NCBI GenBank assembly: GCA_947044365.1
Contig: OX345636.1
Coordinates: forward strand, 14,668,615-14,732,614
DNA length: 64,000 nt
Direction: 5' to 3'
From: Petrosia ficiformis
Taxonomy: Eukaryota > Porifera > Demospongiae > Haplosclerida > Petrosiidae
In this document: in pieces, positions 1-12,000 of the stretch
How positions within the stretch are numbered: the stretch's first letter is position 1
How the letters are laid out: every line of letters begins with the position of its first letter
Notes under the pieces: generated by a model
Told to the model about the DNA's origin: nothing
Databases searched by the model: none
Seen by the model: only the letters and a program-made list of their open reading frames with translations
Position numbers and translations under genes: made by a program

Positions 1-121
1 AAATTATTATAATTTTAGAAAACTGGCCTTTGTAAAGAAGTTATTGTTTTAAATAAAGTTTTAGTGCAAACACAAAAAGAGACTCGAGTAAGTAAACAAT
101 TGAATATTTTTTGTTGTATAG

Positions 122-3100
122 GGTTGTTAAACTTGCCAGTCCAAATCTGAATTATCTTATAATAGTGGGATCAGTTCTCTTGTATACTTGTGTTTACTTG
201 TATGTGTATTCTGTGGACTCGTTTGATCGACAAAACCTGGAGACATTTATATGCAATGTAAGATTATTTAACAACTACAATGGCTTACATGTTCATGTAC
301 AGTGTTTCATGTAGAGGGCAGTGGGGCATTCAACCCCCTTTGCTAGAATCCTGCCCCCTCCCCCTCTTGGAACTTAGTTTGCCACTAGGCACACCACAAT
401 ATCCATGTACATTGCTCTATACCTTGTCCCCTTTTGACAAATTTTCTTAATGAAGGTGTGATGTGTATGTGCAGGGTAATATCATTTTATGATATTTTAT
501 TTCGTCTCACAGTTTCGTATATGGGTTTTTTCTCTTGGTTACACATTATGTTTTGCCGTCATTCTTTCTAAAACATGGAGAATTTATTACATTTTCAATA
601 ACCCCACTGCTAAAAAAAAGGTATATTACATTTTAAAACAAACATGTACATCTATTTATATAATAGAAATACTTTGTGCTGTCACTTTGTGATTTTCTCA
701 TGCCGTTTGGAATATATTTCAGCTAGGACAACTTCTAATTTCTACATAAGCTACAAGCAGCTTTCTTCCTGTTCAAACATGCATTCATTTGTGATCCCAT
801 GTCAATGAACTGACTGAGCCCCTGGAGGACACAACTTCTTTAACTACCTACCTATATATGCAATGTTATTAAACTTTTTTTGAGGTCATGGTCAATGTAA
901 ATGACCTTTAGCTGTTGTAGCTAAAAGACGTTGGAAAAAAGTATAAAAAAATTATTGAACGATAAGAAGAGTAGAAATGTTAATATATATAACGGGTTGT
1001 TGGAATTCATAGATGTTCATTAGAAATGTGACTTTTATAATGTTTATGTTTTACTAACTATATTCAGGCTATCAAAGATTGGATTCTCCTTATTGTCATT
1101 TTGATTGTTGTGACAATTGATTTGTTAATTCTACTCATTGGAACATCCATACCAGATTCAAGATTAACAACTGTTGATACCATTGATATTGAACATGAAA
1201 TCACTATCACAGTATGTAGATGGATGGACGAATGGATGGATGGATGGATAGATGGATAGATGGATGGATGGATGGATGGATGGATGGATGGATGGATGGA
1301 TGGATGGATAGATGGATGGTTTCAAGTTAGGTGGAAAATTCCCCCCCCCCCCCCCACCGCATAAAACCCTGCCAACATAGACGACAAACAGACAGACAAT
1401 ATGCATCACAACACTTATTGTCTTTCTCTTTCTCTTCTTTTATCAGAGTGATGGCATTACAAATGAAAATCATGTCTTCATTTGTACCAGAAACCAATCT
1501 TTAATATTGGTGGTGATTTCATTTACCTACAAAGGATCTCTACAAGTGATTGCCATATTCATGGCCTTTCACACTCGTAGAATTAAAGTTAAAGCGCTTA
1601 ATGACTCCAAAGAGATAACTGCTATCATATATTTTAATAGTATTATACTGGTTCTTTTAATAGTGACAGAATTTGCTCTAGAGCATTATCATGATGTGTA
1701 TGCTGCTCTATTTGGTCTTGCTCTGTTGATTGAGGCATCTTTATTTCTGGGAGTACTGTTTATACCAAAGGTAAATATACACTGTCCTTAATTGTTACTT
1801 GTAAATGTTGATGACCCACTATGACAAAAACTGGCAATTTCATTTTCAAATATTAGATCAATCAATTACTTAAGCCTCAGTAATTGGTTGTATTGTATAC
1901 ATGTAGGAAGTAAACCAAATTTTGTATCCAGGTAGAGTGTATATTGGTCTTCATAGGTAATTATGATTGTTTACATCTTAAAACATTATACATATTTTGT
2001 ATTAATTTAACTACTTTGTATTGTTGTCTTATTTTCATATTCATTTACTTTGTCTTGTTTTGATTTGTTAGACTTAACTTGCAATGTTGTTATTGTGAAT
2101 TACATGTAAATTGTCTAACTACTTAATTAAATTGTGGAAGTACATACATATTTTTAATCATAATATGACTGCATGACATGTAAATACATTTCCACACTTT
2201 ACAAGATTTCATACATGATTAAACACCCGTTTTACAGAGTATAGTATAGTTTTGATTAACAATTTGAAAGGGAGTTCATCCCCTAGTCATGCATTGTCAT
2301 ACCCAACCTACTGCAAAAGAAGGGTCTGGTAAACTGACTATACATCGATTTCTTCTGAGTACTACTAGATAAGGTGATAACTATCTCACAGGTAGTATAT
2401 AATAACTACAAAGTGTACAAATGTAGATGATGAGGTAAGGAGTATATTTAGCACCCTCGAATGGTTATCACCATGTGATTTTCAAAACTTCCTTCTATTA
2501 ACAAAGAATGATTTGGTGTCCATGGCTCTAGAGCATTATCATGATGTGTATGCTGCTCTATTTGGTCTTGCTCTGTTGATTGAGGCATCTCTTTTTCTGG
2601 GAGTACTGTAACTGTAAAGTTACGTATTGAGCTGAAAATGTAATTATTAATTGGATTGTCACACCCACTTGACAGATAATTATTGCCTAAAAACCTCCGG
2701 TATTACTCAGAAGAAATTGATGTCTACCAAACCCTTTGTAGTAGGTTAGGTGTGGCTATGTGAGACCATTCACTCCCTTCATAATAATATACAATTAAGC
2801 AATTCCACCTTTCTTTTTTCAGATGGTGAGTTTCTATACTGATCCGAATGGAGAGAAGTTGTTTGATAAGTCAACTCCAATAACATCCAATAATAGAGAT
2901 AGTCATCATTTTCAATCTCAACGTAGTGTTGGAGATCTCACAGGAGAGTATCCTGAGAATGTGGCCAGTCTTAAAGCAAGAATTAAGGATTTGGAATCTC
3001 AACTTGCTGTGAAGAATACTGTGGTAATGTTGTTTTGTTCTGTGTTTGTTAATATACGGTTTAATCTTATTTTAGTATGACATAATTATAGTTATAGCCA

Positions 3101-3630
3101 TACATTGCAACTTATAAGATAACAGAATAGTATTCTGTTAGCTTATAAGTTACACTGTAATATTACTGACTAGATGGTAAGTCCAATTGCAATACTTTCA
3201 GAGTTAACAGAATGTAAACTTCCCAAAGTCTGTTCACATTTCAAAATTAGATTTTATATTATGTAATATAGTGTATGGTTTAACATGTCATAAGATTAAT
3301 ACATGATTATACTGTAACTCAGTAATGAAGCAATGGATTAAAATTCAACATACACAGGAAGGATAATAATATGAAAATGGTACAGGTATAGAAAGATTGT
3401 TGGTCATTCCAAACTAAAATTATAAATATTTTTTATGATGTCAAAAGGAACAGGAATGACCTTTACTATTATGAATAGTGTAGTTGTATTACAAGTTAAT
3501 GGGTATATCACTCATAGAATTCTGTAACTATGTTTTTTATCTTCTATTCATGTAGATAAATATTGGTAAAGAACAGTCTGATTCTTCAGTTGATGAAATC
3601 AATATTATTGAGGATAATGAACTACCATGA
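122..3630 (+). CDS. GABA-B-like class C receptor copy 1, 3' half (last six exons)
   Basis: Six exons with GT-AG borders: 122-257, 513-620, 1068-1211, 1447-1770, 2823-3023, 3556-3630 (TGA). They match exons 11-16 of the complete copy at 9-28 kb in phase and nearly in length; exons 1-10 would lie left of the window. The product starts just after TM1 and covers TM2 ([14 protein letters not shown]), TM3 ([14 protein letters not shown]), TM4, TM5-TM7 and a cytoplasmic tail with the coiled-coil segment [14 protein letters not shown], as in GABA-B receptors. GABA-B family receptors are G-protein-coupled plasma-membrane receptors that dimerise partly through this coil. Odd: the TM5 motif, [11 protein letters not shown] in copy 2, is [10 protein letters not shown] here, losing the conserved Trp and Gly. 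The reading frame is open throughout, so it may be functional or newly decaying. The real ligand is unknown. Confidence 0.9.
1214..1320. repeat. TGGA/GATG tetranucleotide microsatellite
   Basis: A (TGGA)n array begins a few bases after the splice donor of receptor exon 13. The same repeat sits at the same place in copy 2 (about 25836-25930), copy 3 (about 61645-61735, complementary) and the exon relic at about 34410-34455, so it predates the duplications. Confidence 0.9.
2265..2790. repeat. Foldback (inverted-repeat) structure in receptor copy 1 intron 14
   Basis: The left arm (about 2268-2371) and right arm (about 2690-2787) are imperfect inverted repeats. Both carry a TTTCTTCTGAGTA core, an AACCTACT block and a terminal AAGGGAGT block, in opposite orientation. 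Between the arms lies a near-identical copy of part of receptor exon 14. The unit is about 520 bp, consistent with a foldback element or a template-switch inverted duplication. Confidence 0.7.
2522..2611 (+). pseudogene. Captured fragment of receptor exon 14
   Basis: About 86 bp inside the foldback structure repeat exon 14 bases 1672-1758 of the same gene (region encoding [16 protein letters not shown]) almost without change, then diverge after GGGAGTACTGT. No splice donor follows, so it is an inert exon copy placed within the downstream intron. The near-identity, with one or two differences, points to a recent event or gene conversion. Confidence 0.85.
3109..3151. repeat. Perfect-type hairpin in intron 15 of receptor copy 1
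   Basis: AACTTATAAG at the left is matched by CTTATAAGTT at the right, and the AACAGAATA and TATTCTGTT blocks between them pair. Almost the whole 43 bases are self-complementary. Confidence 0.85.
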
Positions 3631-4029
3631 GTCAGTGTTAAGTGTAATTATCTACACAAGTACTGAATTTATAATACTGTGTAGTTAATTCTTAAAGCTT
3701 ATCGTAACTCTAATCATTATGTAGTACAGTTGTAATACACTCTATCATTTTCATTCTTTTAAAAATCAAAAACATTATTATTTAAAAAGGGGTTGGCGGT
3801 AGATTGGCTCATATCACACTGTTGGCTAATGTTCTCGCACTATCACGTTGAAAGGACATAAACTTTCTTATAATAATTATTTATTTAGTGTTTATGATTT
3901 TTTATTGAAACACTCAATAGACAACAACTAATATGAATTGTGTATGACAGTTCATATACGTACATTTATATCCTGAACAGAAAGCCTAGCATGCATGGAT
4001 ATATATAATAACTGATGTATTCTATATAG

Positions 4030-4740
4030 GTCATATGTAGGATGGGTTGTCCTGAGACAATTATCACAGACCAAGGTCGTGAGTTTGTGAATGAACTATC
4101 ATCAGTACTCTACACTTTTACCAACACAGAACATCGTATTACAAGTGCTTACCACACTCAGGTTATTTACCATGATTATCATGATAAAATGAGATTCTAG
4201 CTAAATTATAATAATAATTATTTAATTTACCTAACTTTGCAGACTAATGGTCTCACTGAGCGATTCAACCAGACACTTTCAAGGTGTCTTACAAAGATTG
4301 TCAATGAATCTCAAACTGACTGGGATGAGAAGATCAATACAGTACTGATGGACCGAGGGATATTTGAAACTTACCTACTACCATTAACAAACAAACCTAC
4401 TTTTGAAGAGCATTTACAGCTCTTACATAATCCTACTTCCTGGGCAACCCAGACAGAAGTGCTTGCAGTAGCTACATATTTCAGAGTTCCCGTGTTTTAT
4501 TATGTTTTGCAGTATGAAGAGTATGTTTGGGGATGTTTCAAGCCACTAATTCATTTAAACATGAAACATCCTCGAAATGAACTTGATGATAATCCTTTAA
4601 TTGTCGTTCCTTCTCACTGCGAACTTTTGTATTACAAAAATTCTCACGACTGCATTGTCTCCAGTTCTGATTCCTGTGTACCAAATGACTTCCCTCTGGT
4701 AAAAGAAAAGGTTGTAGAAGTTATGATATTTGATGAATAA
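4030..4740 (+). pseudogene. Integrase core fragment fused to C-terminal half of an OTU domain
   Basis: Two exon-like blocks, 4030-4161 and 4243-4740, are split by an 81-bp GT-AG gap that falls exactly inside the conserved integrase stretch YHTQ/TNGLTERFNQTL. The first block has the integrase DDE-core signature ITDQGREFVNE (second Asp of the triad). The second runs to DWDEKINTVLM, then switches abruptly to an OTU-like cysteine peptidase C-terminus (WATQTEVLAVATYFRVPV, then HCELLYYKNSHDCIV with the expected His). The OTU catalytic Cys half (normally a DGxC motif) and the integrase N-terminus are absent. Upstream there is only a weak acceptor (TATATAG) before 4030 and no start codon, so this is most likely a chimera of two relics, or the 3' end of a domesticated gene. 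An AATAAA follows at 4800. Confidence 0.75.
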
Positions 4741-4799
4741 CATACCAAACTAAGTTCCCACTCAAGTGGTAGATAATAATAATATTCAAAGTTCATTCA

Positions 4800-4805
4800 A
4801 ATAAA
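4800..4805 (+). promoter_or_regulatory. Possible polyadenylation signal AATAAA
   Basis: AATAAA lies 60 bases after the stop codon of the integrase-OTU reading frame. Confidence 0.4.
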
Positions 4806-5370
4806 ATTAATACAATTATGCGCTCGTTTAGAGGGTGTGGCTGGCTAGTCATTGGCCTGGCGCGATGGCTAGTGCAGCTATCAACCAGCAACAACACTAG
4901 CTGAAAGACATAACTAGTCTGAACACACCAAGATAATTATAATTGTATGTGCTACACTTCTACTGCTGCATTTATTGTAGTAAGATCCGTAATAAACAAC
5001 AGCTAGCATGGTTTGAAGGGGGTGCCCATTTTACACAGTGGGGTCCCTATTCGAATAGCAAAATGCGTAATAAAATAGGGACCTGGGTCCCTATTTTACC
5101 GTTAATATGGGGACCCGGGTCCCCGGGTCCCCAAATGTACGGGATCCCCAGAATTTTATGACACCGGGCCTGGCGGGCTTGGGCCCGGGCATCAGAATTA
5201 AATTCGAATTTTAATTATGCTAATTATTATTAAAATTAATTATATTCCGACACTTGTCAAGTTTGTTTATTTGTGATGGCCTTTCAGAAGCAAAGTAAAG
5301 ACAGACAGCGGCCTATTTTTGATTGTTTAGCTGTGAATCAGTTAGATTCTTCTCCTTCTAAGCGACAAAG
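4806..5370. other. Intergenic; GGGACCC-rich palindromic stretch
   Basis: No convincing gene. About 5030-5185 is dense in GGGTCCC/GGGACCC words that are self-complementary and tandemly repeated. A short ATG reading frame at 5276 (starts MAFQKQSKDRQRPIF) runs into the next hairpin and is not recognised. Confidence 0.5.
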
Positions 5371-5441
5371 GCTGCAGCTAGTCTCGCGTAGCCAGCCCCT
5401 CGTAGAGTGGGAGGGGCTGGCTACGCGAGACTAGGCTGCAG
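5371..5441. mobile_element. Short hairpin MITE-like element
   Basis: Arms 5371-5401 and 5411-5441 are near-perfect inverted repeats carrying GTCTCGCGTAGCCAGCCCC and its complement, separated by a 9-base loop. Much higher GC than the surroundings marks it as foreign. No target-site duplication was resolved. Confidence 0.8.
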
Positions 5442-6284
5442 CATAGTCTGATGAACAGTGATACAGCTGGAAAGTAATGATATCAGACCACCAAAGACGA
5501 TTTTAACAGTTGCATGTACAAGTTCTTGGCAGGGTTCCTGACGATGTCGCAGTATAACTAGAACTGTCCGTTTATTAACTTCTTGGTTGCGTTATTCATG
5601 TCACACAGTCGACTAGTCACTATTATTATCAACACGCCCATCATGAATAAATAATTAGACAAAAATTTTTCGGCGCGCTTCGCGCCCCAATTGTCTTCTT
5701 TTTGCCCAGGTATCAATTATGGTCTGACTACGCCACTGTGGGGAGCAATCATAGGGATGACAATACGGGCCATAAAAACAATTGTTATTAAACCTGGAAG
5801 AGTTAATCATAATACTGTCGTTCCTTATAATGTAGGAATCTTATAATCAGATGTGTAGCCAGGATTTTGAATGAGGGGTTTGTTATGAGTGGGGCGCTAT
5901 GTGCCCATGAAACGTTTAACAATTAAATAGTCATGAGTCGTATTAATTAGTCGTGTTAAACAGAAAGAAGTGAACAAGATACATAGAGAAAAAAGTATCC
6001 CTATGATTGCTTGGTGTCCAGCATTCAGTAATCTCAGTCGGCTGACTTTATCAAGCCTGAAACACAACAGCCTATTATAGTTATTATTTTGATTACCTAC
6101 TCTCCTTACATTTTAAAGGATCTTGTAGAACATTAGGAATATATTTCTGGTAGAATAGATTGCTATTAGCTCCAGTTTCTATGTAGCAGCTTTCTTTCTT
6201 TCTTTCTTTCTTCCTGCTGCTGCAGCAGAGCTAGAGCGCGCGTTCTATATATATACATATAAATAATATATATATATATATATA

Positions 6285-6320
6285 GGCCATCCCTATGATT
6301 GCTTTCCCACGGTTTCGAAC

Positions 6321-6371
<51 letters not shown>

Positions 6372-6420
6372 CGAAACCGTGGGAAAGCAATCATAGGGAT
6401 GGCCCTACGGGCCATAAAAA
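6285..6420. mobile_element. Palindromic MITE end pair around a TA microsatellite
   Basis: Left arm GGCCATCCCTATGATTGCTT... is repeated inverted on the right (AAGCAATCATAGGGATGGCC), about 42 bases each side, with (TA)n between. The same terminal sequence is dispersed at about 5741, 5998, 18085, 21480, 21915-21960, 22066, 22290-22330, 34180, 34865 and 53520, so it marks a multi-copy non-autonomous transposon family in this window. Confidence 0.75.
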
Positions 6421-8931
6421 AGAACAAGATAAAACCTACGACTTCAGGTATATATACAATTAGTATGATGGTGACATCATCCCTTTGATGTGGTGAGTTC
6501 TATATAGAACTTCCATGTGCACACTATGCAGGAGATCTCACCATCATACAATATATTGTGTATAGTATGCTAATAGGTCCTATATACTGAATATAGGACC
6601 CTTGTTTTGTGTCCTCAGATGTGATACTTACATGAACTTTTTGTGAACCTGAACATTTTATGAACTTTCTATGAACTTTTAATAATTTTTATGAACTTGT
6701 CTTTCAAATACTACACTGCATACATTAATTAAGAACTGTGTGTACACTCTTAACCATCCCTCTTCATTAAACAGTTAAAACTGCTTAGAGAAGTGGCTCA
6801 ATCTTTTTTCTTGCAGCTGACATGTGACTAGCACTTTACAATGTTGATAATTTGAACATTAATGCAGAGTGTTGATACTTGATTGTTCACTGTTAAATTG
6901 CATCATTGTCATGTGCAGTTGTGCACTTGTGCTGTTGTGCAGGAGCTTCCTAAGTTGTGGTTTTACTGTAAGCCTGCTACATCATGATAAACCTTGCTAC
7001 CTATAGCTAGCTTCGATGTAGAATGTAGTAATTATTCATTGTAATAAATAATTAGTACTTTTTTAGCTGCTTATTAACTTCGTCCAAAAAAATTTCCTCA
7101 CGTAGAGGGACAAAATTATTAGATCTACAGAAAAAATTTGAAACATGAACTTTTTGGCAAATTTTTGTGAACTTTTGGACAAACCCACCTGGCAACCCTG
7201 CTAATTAATAATAATAATAATTAATTATTAATTAAAATGGCCTTATCTAATTCTCAACTGGACGGTGAGCTAGAATGTTCAATGTTGGTATTAAGCATTA
7301 TCATTTTATAATTATTTATAATCAAACAGTATTTTTACTTATGTCTTCAGACCCTTCCTCCGGCTCTATGTGAAAGGGCGGGGTACTGGACTATCAATCA
7401 TAATGATATACTCACAGAGTTTAAATTGCTGGTACGTTATGTGTAATGATTATAATAATTATTATAATTTAAAAAGCTAGAATGTCCCTTTGTACCTCAA
7501 TTATTTCTTGTCGGTTAATGGGGGTTTACTGTTTTTGATATGAGAATTAATTTGAATAGATATGAGAATTGGTTTATTAGTACCCTGGCCAGCCTCTCTC
7601 CTTTTTGACAATCGGATGCCGTTTGATTCTCTCAAAGGGGGGAGAGACTGGTTGTTTAACGAAAAAATGTTGTCACTGCATAGTGTAGAATGTTCCCCAC
7701 AAAAATGTCCATTTCCAATGCCACCCCTCCAAGTGATTATTTGATCTCGGTATTATAATAATTCCATTGTGATATACTTAATTAATATAATTATATAATT
7801 ATTAAAATAAAAAGAATTAACAAATTTAAGAATTATAATAAAATTTAAGTACATGTATAATTGGAATTACATGTATGGTGTATGTAGGCAAGCGCTCACT
7901 GTTGAAGTTAAATTAGAGTAGGAGTAGGTGAACCTGTACTTTCCCAGTCTGTTCGCATCCATGATGACCTAAAAATTATATTAGGATATAATGACTTTAT
8001 ATGTAATATAGTGTATAGTTTAATGTTATAAGATTAATACATGATTATACTGTAATCTGAAATTTAACATACAAAAAGAAAGAAAGCATAATTATGTAAT
8101 GGACCACAGATACATATTCTTAGACTAAATCAATAGTACATGTGATCTATATAATGTATATTACAAAATTAAGCCAGGTCTGCTCTTGAACAAAACTCTA
8201 TTACAAAAACATCAAAAGTAACCTCTTTAACACTTAAGTAGTCTATTCAACACATGATACTTAATATATGAGAATTTCAAAGGATTTATATGCTCTTTTA
8301 AGTTTGATATCTTTGCACAAAGAAATGTGTGAATCAATAATATTTCTCAATTTTTGGCACATTGCATTATGATAATGCTATAATGTGCTATATGTTGGAT
8401 ATGTGATGATCCTGCTTTGTTCTGTTTTATCGCATAGTATGTAACAATTATGATAATATTTCAAAGACTGAATCATGCATTTATAATTAAGTGGATATGA
8501 TGTATTTTTCAGTGGAAAGACACCTGAAAATCCAATGATACGCACATGAATACAACTTGGATTTAAATGTACTTTTTAGCAATATATTATGGTCTGGAAT
8601 AAGAGTTGCCTTTGACAATCTTGATGATTTTGGTCAAGATGTTACTCGTATCATAATCGAATACCATACAAACTATTTCTATTGAACTGGATATAATTAT
8701 GTACTATGCAATAATTAGTAGGAGTAGAACGTCACGTTGTTTAAAAATAAGCATTTGCTAAATTTTGTTTTGTATGCTTGTTTCTGGTTGGCAGGTTCTG
8801 CATGCACTTTCAAGGCTTAGTGTTGATGCATATCATACTTTTGATAGCTAAAGGTCACAAGTTACCATGACAACTGTTATGCATCCATGCATACTGTTAC
8901 TTCTAGAGATTCAATATTTAACACCAGAGGG
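6421..8931. other. Intergenic between integrase-OTU relic and receptor copy 2
   Basis: Mostly AT-rich sequence. One exon-like block at 7351-7431 is flanked by a good acceptor (TATGTCTTCAG) and donor (GTACGT) and is open in one frame (TLPPALCERAGYW...), but nothing recognisable connects to it. About 7935-8095 resembles receptor intron 15 sequence (compare 3220-3380), so it may be a relic of another receptor copy. Confidence 0.4.
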
Positions 8932-8939
8932 TATAAAAG
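8932..8939 (+). promoter_or_regulatory. TATA box of receptor copy 2
   Basis: TATAAAAG stands 81 bases before the chosen start codon at 9020. Transcription would begin near 8962-8970, giving a 5' UTR of about 50-60 bases. The placement fits the start chosen for the signal peptide. Confidence 0.6.
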
Positions 8940-9019
8940 CAGTTAACATTACAGACTTAGACTATTAGTTTGATAATATCATTTTTGTTACAAACTACTT
9001 GAAGGAAAAACTAATAATT

Positions 9020-12000
9020 ATGCAGTTAGCCATGTTTAGCTCTGTATTCTATAATCTTATGATTTCATTGTCATTTGGTTATGCTGCAGACAAAATTCCT
9101 CTAAATTTCTCATTCATTACAACCAAGACTGGAAGTTTTGTTGCTTCTGGATCCATTCCTATTATTGACAAGGCTCTGGAGCAGATTAACAATCGTTCAG
9201 ATATTCTTGAGAATTATACTCTCCAATATACTGAAGTACAGGACTCGGAAGTGAGGATCATTACTTTACATTACTATAGTAATAAATATTATTAAATATA
9301 TTTGTACAGTGTACCTGTATTTAAAAAAAGTGAGGTGTATGTATTACTGTAATAGTAGTTAATACATGAGTGTACATTTCCCTATGATTACTTCAATAAT
9401 GATGATCATGACTGCATGGTTTTCTCATGTAGAATTATTTTCTCTTTGTCTACATGTCAGTTTGCATATTCTTACTTTACTTATGAATGATGATCATTTT
9501 ACTCAACTCTTCTCACTTTGTAAGGATTCTTTTGTACTCATCATCCCGTGAGATCTAGCTTTTTCCAAGCCACATTTAAGAGTGGATAATATAGGAAGCA
9601 ATTCAGCATCAAACTTTAACTAATATTAATAATTATTATATTTACTATTATGATTTGTAATAATTATACATTATTATATCCCTATCATTCTAATTTAGGA
9701 TAATTATGTCTAACTTTAGAAAACTAGTCTAGCTATTAATTGATCTCGTAGAAGTTGATCTTGTGGAAGTGATTTCTTTTGTTATGTTTTTCAGTTGTAC
9801 ATGTATTAAAAAGTGTATTTGTACAAAATATTTTTCAGTTGTACATGTATTAAAAAGTGTATTTGTACAAAATATTTTTCAGTTGTACATGTATTAAAAA
9901 GTGTATTTGTACAAAATATTTATATTCTTTGTTTATTCTTTCGTAGTGTAACAGAGGACCTGCTTTGAACTCTTTCTTTCATGACTTTAACAATGACAGT
10001 CAACCTACCTACATCTCTCTTCTATGTTGTGGATGTTCTGTAGCTACTATTCCTGTAGCAGAGATCAGTGATAACTGGAATATCCCACATGTAAGTGTGT
10101 GTGTGTCTGTGTGTCTGTGTGTCTATGTGCATGTGCGTGTGCAAAAAGTTTATTGATGTGTTTTAGTTTTGAGTATAGTAAGCTAAACATATTTTTAGTC
10201 AGTATGGATTCAGTTTGTTCAGGTCAGGAATAATTGTGTTACTACATTTTTGCACAAAATAATATTTTACACAAGAAAATGTGAATTATATTAGAAGCCA
10301 TGAAAATGTTAGCAAATCCATTAATTTTTCATCTATCCATCAATTCATCCAACTATCCACCCATCTATCTATCCATCCATTCATCCATAACCATTCATCC
10401 ATATATTATTAGAAAATGAGATGGTATTATGTGAGTAAATGGACCATTCCTAATTTAGGACAGAAAAATGTATGATGAAATTCTCTCTATGTACAGTCAT
10501 TAATGAAGAATACACTAAATTAGGTACATGTATCTAGGATGAGCAATTAATTATTCATTTTACAAAATTAGCTAATAAAGGTTTGATCACTATACTTTTC
10601 CCAATGTCCAGTTTAACATCATACATGTATAATTATGATTACATTTTACATTCTTGTATGTACATGTATGTACATGTATGTACATGTACATATATGTATG
10701 TATGTATGTACAATGTACATTGTATGTATGTACATGTATGTATGTATGTATGTATGTATGTATGTATGTATGTATGTATGTACACGTGTATGTATGTATG
10801 TATGTATGTATGTATGTTTGTATGTACATGTACATTCATGTATGTATGTATGTATGTATGTACATGTATGTATATACATGTATGTATGAATGTATGTACG
10901 TATGTACATGTATGTATGTATGTATCATATGTATGTATGTATGTATGTACATGTACATGTATGTATGTATGTATGTACATGTATGTATGTATGTATGTAC
11001 GTATGTATGTATGTATGTATGTATGTATGTATGTATATATGTATGTATGTATATATGTATGCAGTGTGTCACAGATGATAATTACATTAGTTCACTTGAT
11101 AATTGAATGTGTTGTCTTGTTTTAAAGTATAGTTGCTCTTGTACTTAGAAACTTCATAAGAACTGTTCCACACACCTGTTGTATACACTGTAAATGCCTA
11201 TTGACAAATGCATAATATCAACACATTTGGTTTATAGTGGTCACTAACTGCATGTTATCTAATTGGCACTAAGTACCACCAGCTGTGATACACATCTGTG
11301 TCCAAGGAAGACTAAGAGAGTCATCTATCAAAGAACTGTTGATGAATATTTGCTCCAAACAAGCATAACAATAAAAAGTCACAATACATACAGTAATTAC
11401 TCAGTAGTTTAATTTTCATACAGTAGTTTTGACAGTAATTGTATGGTGATACATAATTATACAGTATACCAATAATTAGGATGTGTATGTGCCATTACAT
11501 ACATGTACATGTATTTGCCATGACATACATGTACATGTACATGTATTTGCCACGATGTACTGTACATGTACAAATAAAATAATACATTGTTAGTTATATC
11601 ATATTTCTCTGTGCATTACATTTTAATAGAGCATGAGGACAAGGTCAATAAAAGTTTAACATAATGCAAACTTACACATGTAAATTAGATTTTCCACATA
11701 ATTAATGAGACTTTTCACCTCAACCACGTGCCATCTTTCACAAAAATGTATAGCTACAGCATACATGTACATGTACATGTGTGTTGCTTTCAAAACTGTA
11801 TATGTAAACAAACCACAGTTAGAAGGTGTATGCCAGATATACCACCTGCCATGGAGATTGTTTATGTGGATACAACCTAAAACCTCTGAACACCAGCAGG
11901 TGGTATATCTGGCATATACAGTATACCAATTACCCATGTGGTTTATTAGTATACTATTAACAATTATTAATGGGGTTTATTAATATAGTATACCAATTAT

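Noticed and set aside
1164..1409. Minus-strand frame with repeated HPSI units
   Set aside because: Antisense reading of the TGGA microsatellite and receptor exon 13.
10583..11125. Long open frames on both strands (up to 180 codons)
   Set aside because: They are products of the TATG repeat, which lacks stops in most frames; the predicted proteins are only Tyr-Met-Val-Cys or Tyr-Ile-His-Thr runs.
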